From Frankiaceae bacterium (GTDB lineage Bacteria; Actinomycetota; Actinomycetes; JAVEEB01): a DNA stretch of 6,214 bases. How positions within the stretch are numbered: position 1 is the stretch's first letter; the number at the start of each line of letters is the position of its first letter. A program made the position numbers and the translations under genes. The notes under the pieces were generated by a model, which ran no database searches, had not been told where the DNA came from, and saw only the letters and a list, made by a program, of their open reading frames with translations. Positions 5,561 to 6,214 of this stretch are shown piece by piece. Where the stretch lies: the NCBI GenBank assembly GCA_030840665.1, contig JAVEEB010000141.1, positions 1 through 6,214 of the forward strand, in the 5' to 3' direction.

Positions 5561-6214
5561 GTTTTTGCCGAGCCGGCCCAGCGACCGGCGCGCGCATCAG
5601 CGCCTTCCACCGGCTTCGCGGTGCACGTCGAGCAGCCGATCGAGGTGTAGCCCTCGGAGGCCAGCGGGTTGACGAGCACGCCGTTGAGCTCCATGTACTG
5701 GTCGACCTCGTCCTGCGTCCACGCGGCGAACGGGTTGATCTTCACCTTGCCGCGCTTGGCGTCCCACTCGACGACGCCGATGGTCTTGCGGCTGGCCGTC
5801 TCGTCGCGGCGAATGCCCGAGACCCACGCCGTGAACGGCTCGAGCCCACGGTTGAGGGGCTCGACCTTGCGCATCGCGCAGCACAGGTCGGGGTCGCGCA
5901 GGTAGAGGTCCTTGCCGAACTCCGCCTCCTGCTCGGGGACGGACTGCACGGGCGTGATCGACAGGAGCTTGATCGGGTACGTCTGCGCGACCGCGTCGCG
6001 GGTGCCGATCGTCTCGGGGAAGTGGAAGCCGGTGTCGAGGAAGACCACGGGGACGTTCTCGCGGATCTGCGAGGCCACGTGGATCACGAGGGAATCGGCC
6101 ATCGACGAGGCGATCGCCACGCCGTCACCGAAGGTGTCAAACGCCCAGGTCAAGATCTCCACGGGCGTCTTGCCCTCGAGCTCGCGCCCGGCCGTCTCGG
6201 CCAGCGCCTGCAGC
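5539..6214 (-). CDS. cysH: Assimilatory APS/PAPS reductase, iron-sulfur type (5' end outside window)
   Basis: This enzyme reduces adenylyl sulfate (APS) or PAPS to sulfite in assimilatory sulfate reduction, with thioredoxin or similar as donor. About 224 residues are visible, and the frame is open to the right edge. The GTG at 6160-6162 is internal, because the codons before it (reading ...AGRELEGKTP) continue the family's N-terminal helix. Motifs in order are the PP-loop-like ASSMADS, LDTGFHFPET, a Cys-Cys pair (codons 5878-5883), SGIRRDET, KINPFAAWTQDEV, and CSTC (5623-5634). The protein ends in ECGLHV, whose cysteine (5554-5556) is the nucleophile that forms the thiosulfonate intermediate. 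The CC...CxxC set binds a 4Fe-4S cluster, which favours APS as substrate over the cluster-free PAPS enzymes. The gene is convergent with the hydrolase; its operon partners lie beyond the window. The stop TGA is directly after the conserved C-terminus. Confidence 0.92.
   Translation of the reverse strand, partial: LQALAETAGRELEGKTPVEILTWAFDTFGDGVAIASSMADSLVIHVASQIRENVPVVFLDTGFHFPETIGTRDAVAQTYPIKLLSITPVQSVPEQEAEFGKDLYLRDPDLCCAMRKVEPLNRGLEPFTAWVSGIRRDETASRKTIGVVEWDAKRGKVKINPFAAWTQDEVDQYMELNGVLVNPLASEGYTSIGCSTCTAKPVEGADARAGRWAGSAKTECGLHV

Noticed and set aside
5539..6162. cysH starting at the GTG at 6160-6162
   Set aside because: The frame continues upstream to the window edge with residues fitting the CysH N-terminus, so the gene is partial and its start lies outside.

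Overview
This high-GC window reads as a chromosomal core-gene segment of an actinobacterium (Actinomycetota). The evidence is the strong G/C bias at third codon positions, the lysine/alanine-rich tail on topoisomerase I, a thymidylate kinase fused behind a 12-helix MFS transporter domain, and the order topA - MFS/tmk - holB - secreted alpha/beta hydrolase, which I recall from actinobacteria such as Streptomyces. I cannot assign a genus. Nothing looks mobile or recently acquired.

Layout: (1) 1-410 (+) is the 3' end of topA, cut by the window edge. (2) 411-597 is a non-coding gap with a probable intrinsic terminator for topA, a weak -10-like element and a good Shine-Dalgarno sequence. (3) 598-2760 (+) is one reading frame for an MFS membrane domain followed by a complete dTMP kinase. 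(4) 2785-3942 (+) is holB, the clamp-loader delta' subunit. (5) 3939-5483 (+) is a lipoprotein alpha/beta hydrolase of the tripeptidyl-aminopeptidase type, overlapping holB by a GTGA stop/start. (6) 5484-5538 is a short convergent gap with a hairpin. (7) 5539-6214 (-) is cysH, an iron-sulfur APS/PAPS reductase, running off the right edge at its 5' end.

Genes 3 to 5 look like one transcription unit with translational coupling. It combines dTTP precursor supply (Tmk), replication (HolB) and an apparently unrelated exported peptidase-like enzyme. CysH belongs to assimilatory sulfate reduction and is transcribed towards this unit.

The most unusual signal is not a gene. Exact short tandem duplications sit on the stop codons of three of the five genes: a 17-bp unit at topA (393-426), a 14-bp unit at tmk/holB (2756-2789) and a 15-bp unit at the hydrolase (5469-5500). 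A degenerate 18/19-bp copy lies on the cysH stop (5524-5560). Only the holB stop, locked in a 4-bp overlap with the next gene, lacks one. By eye I found no comparable perfect duplication inside the coding regions. The tmk/holB repeat also builds a chain of two five-codon mini-ORFs that hand over through ATGA overlaps to the holB start.
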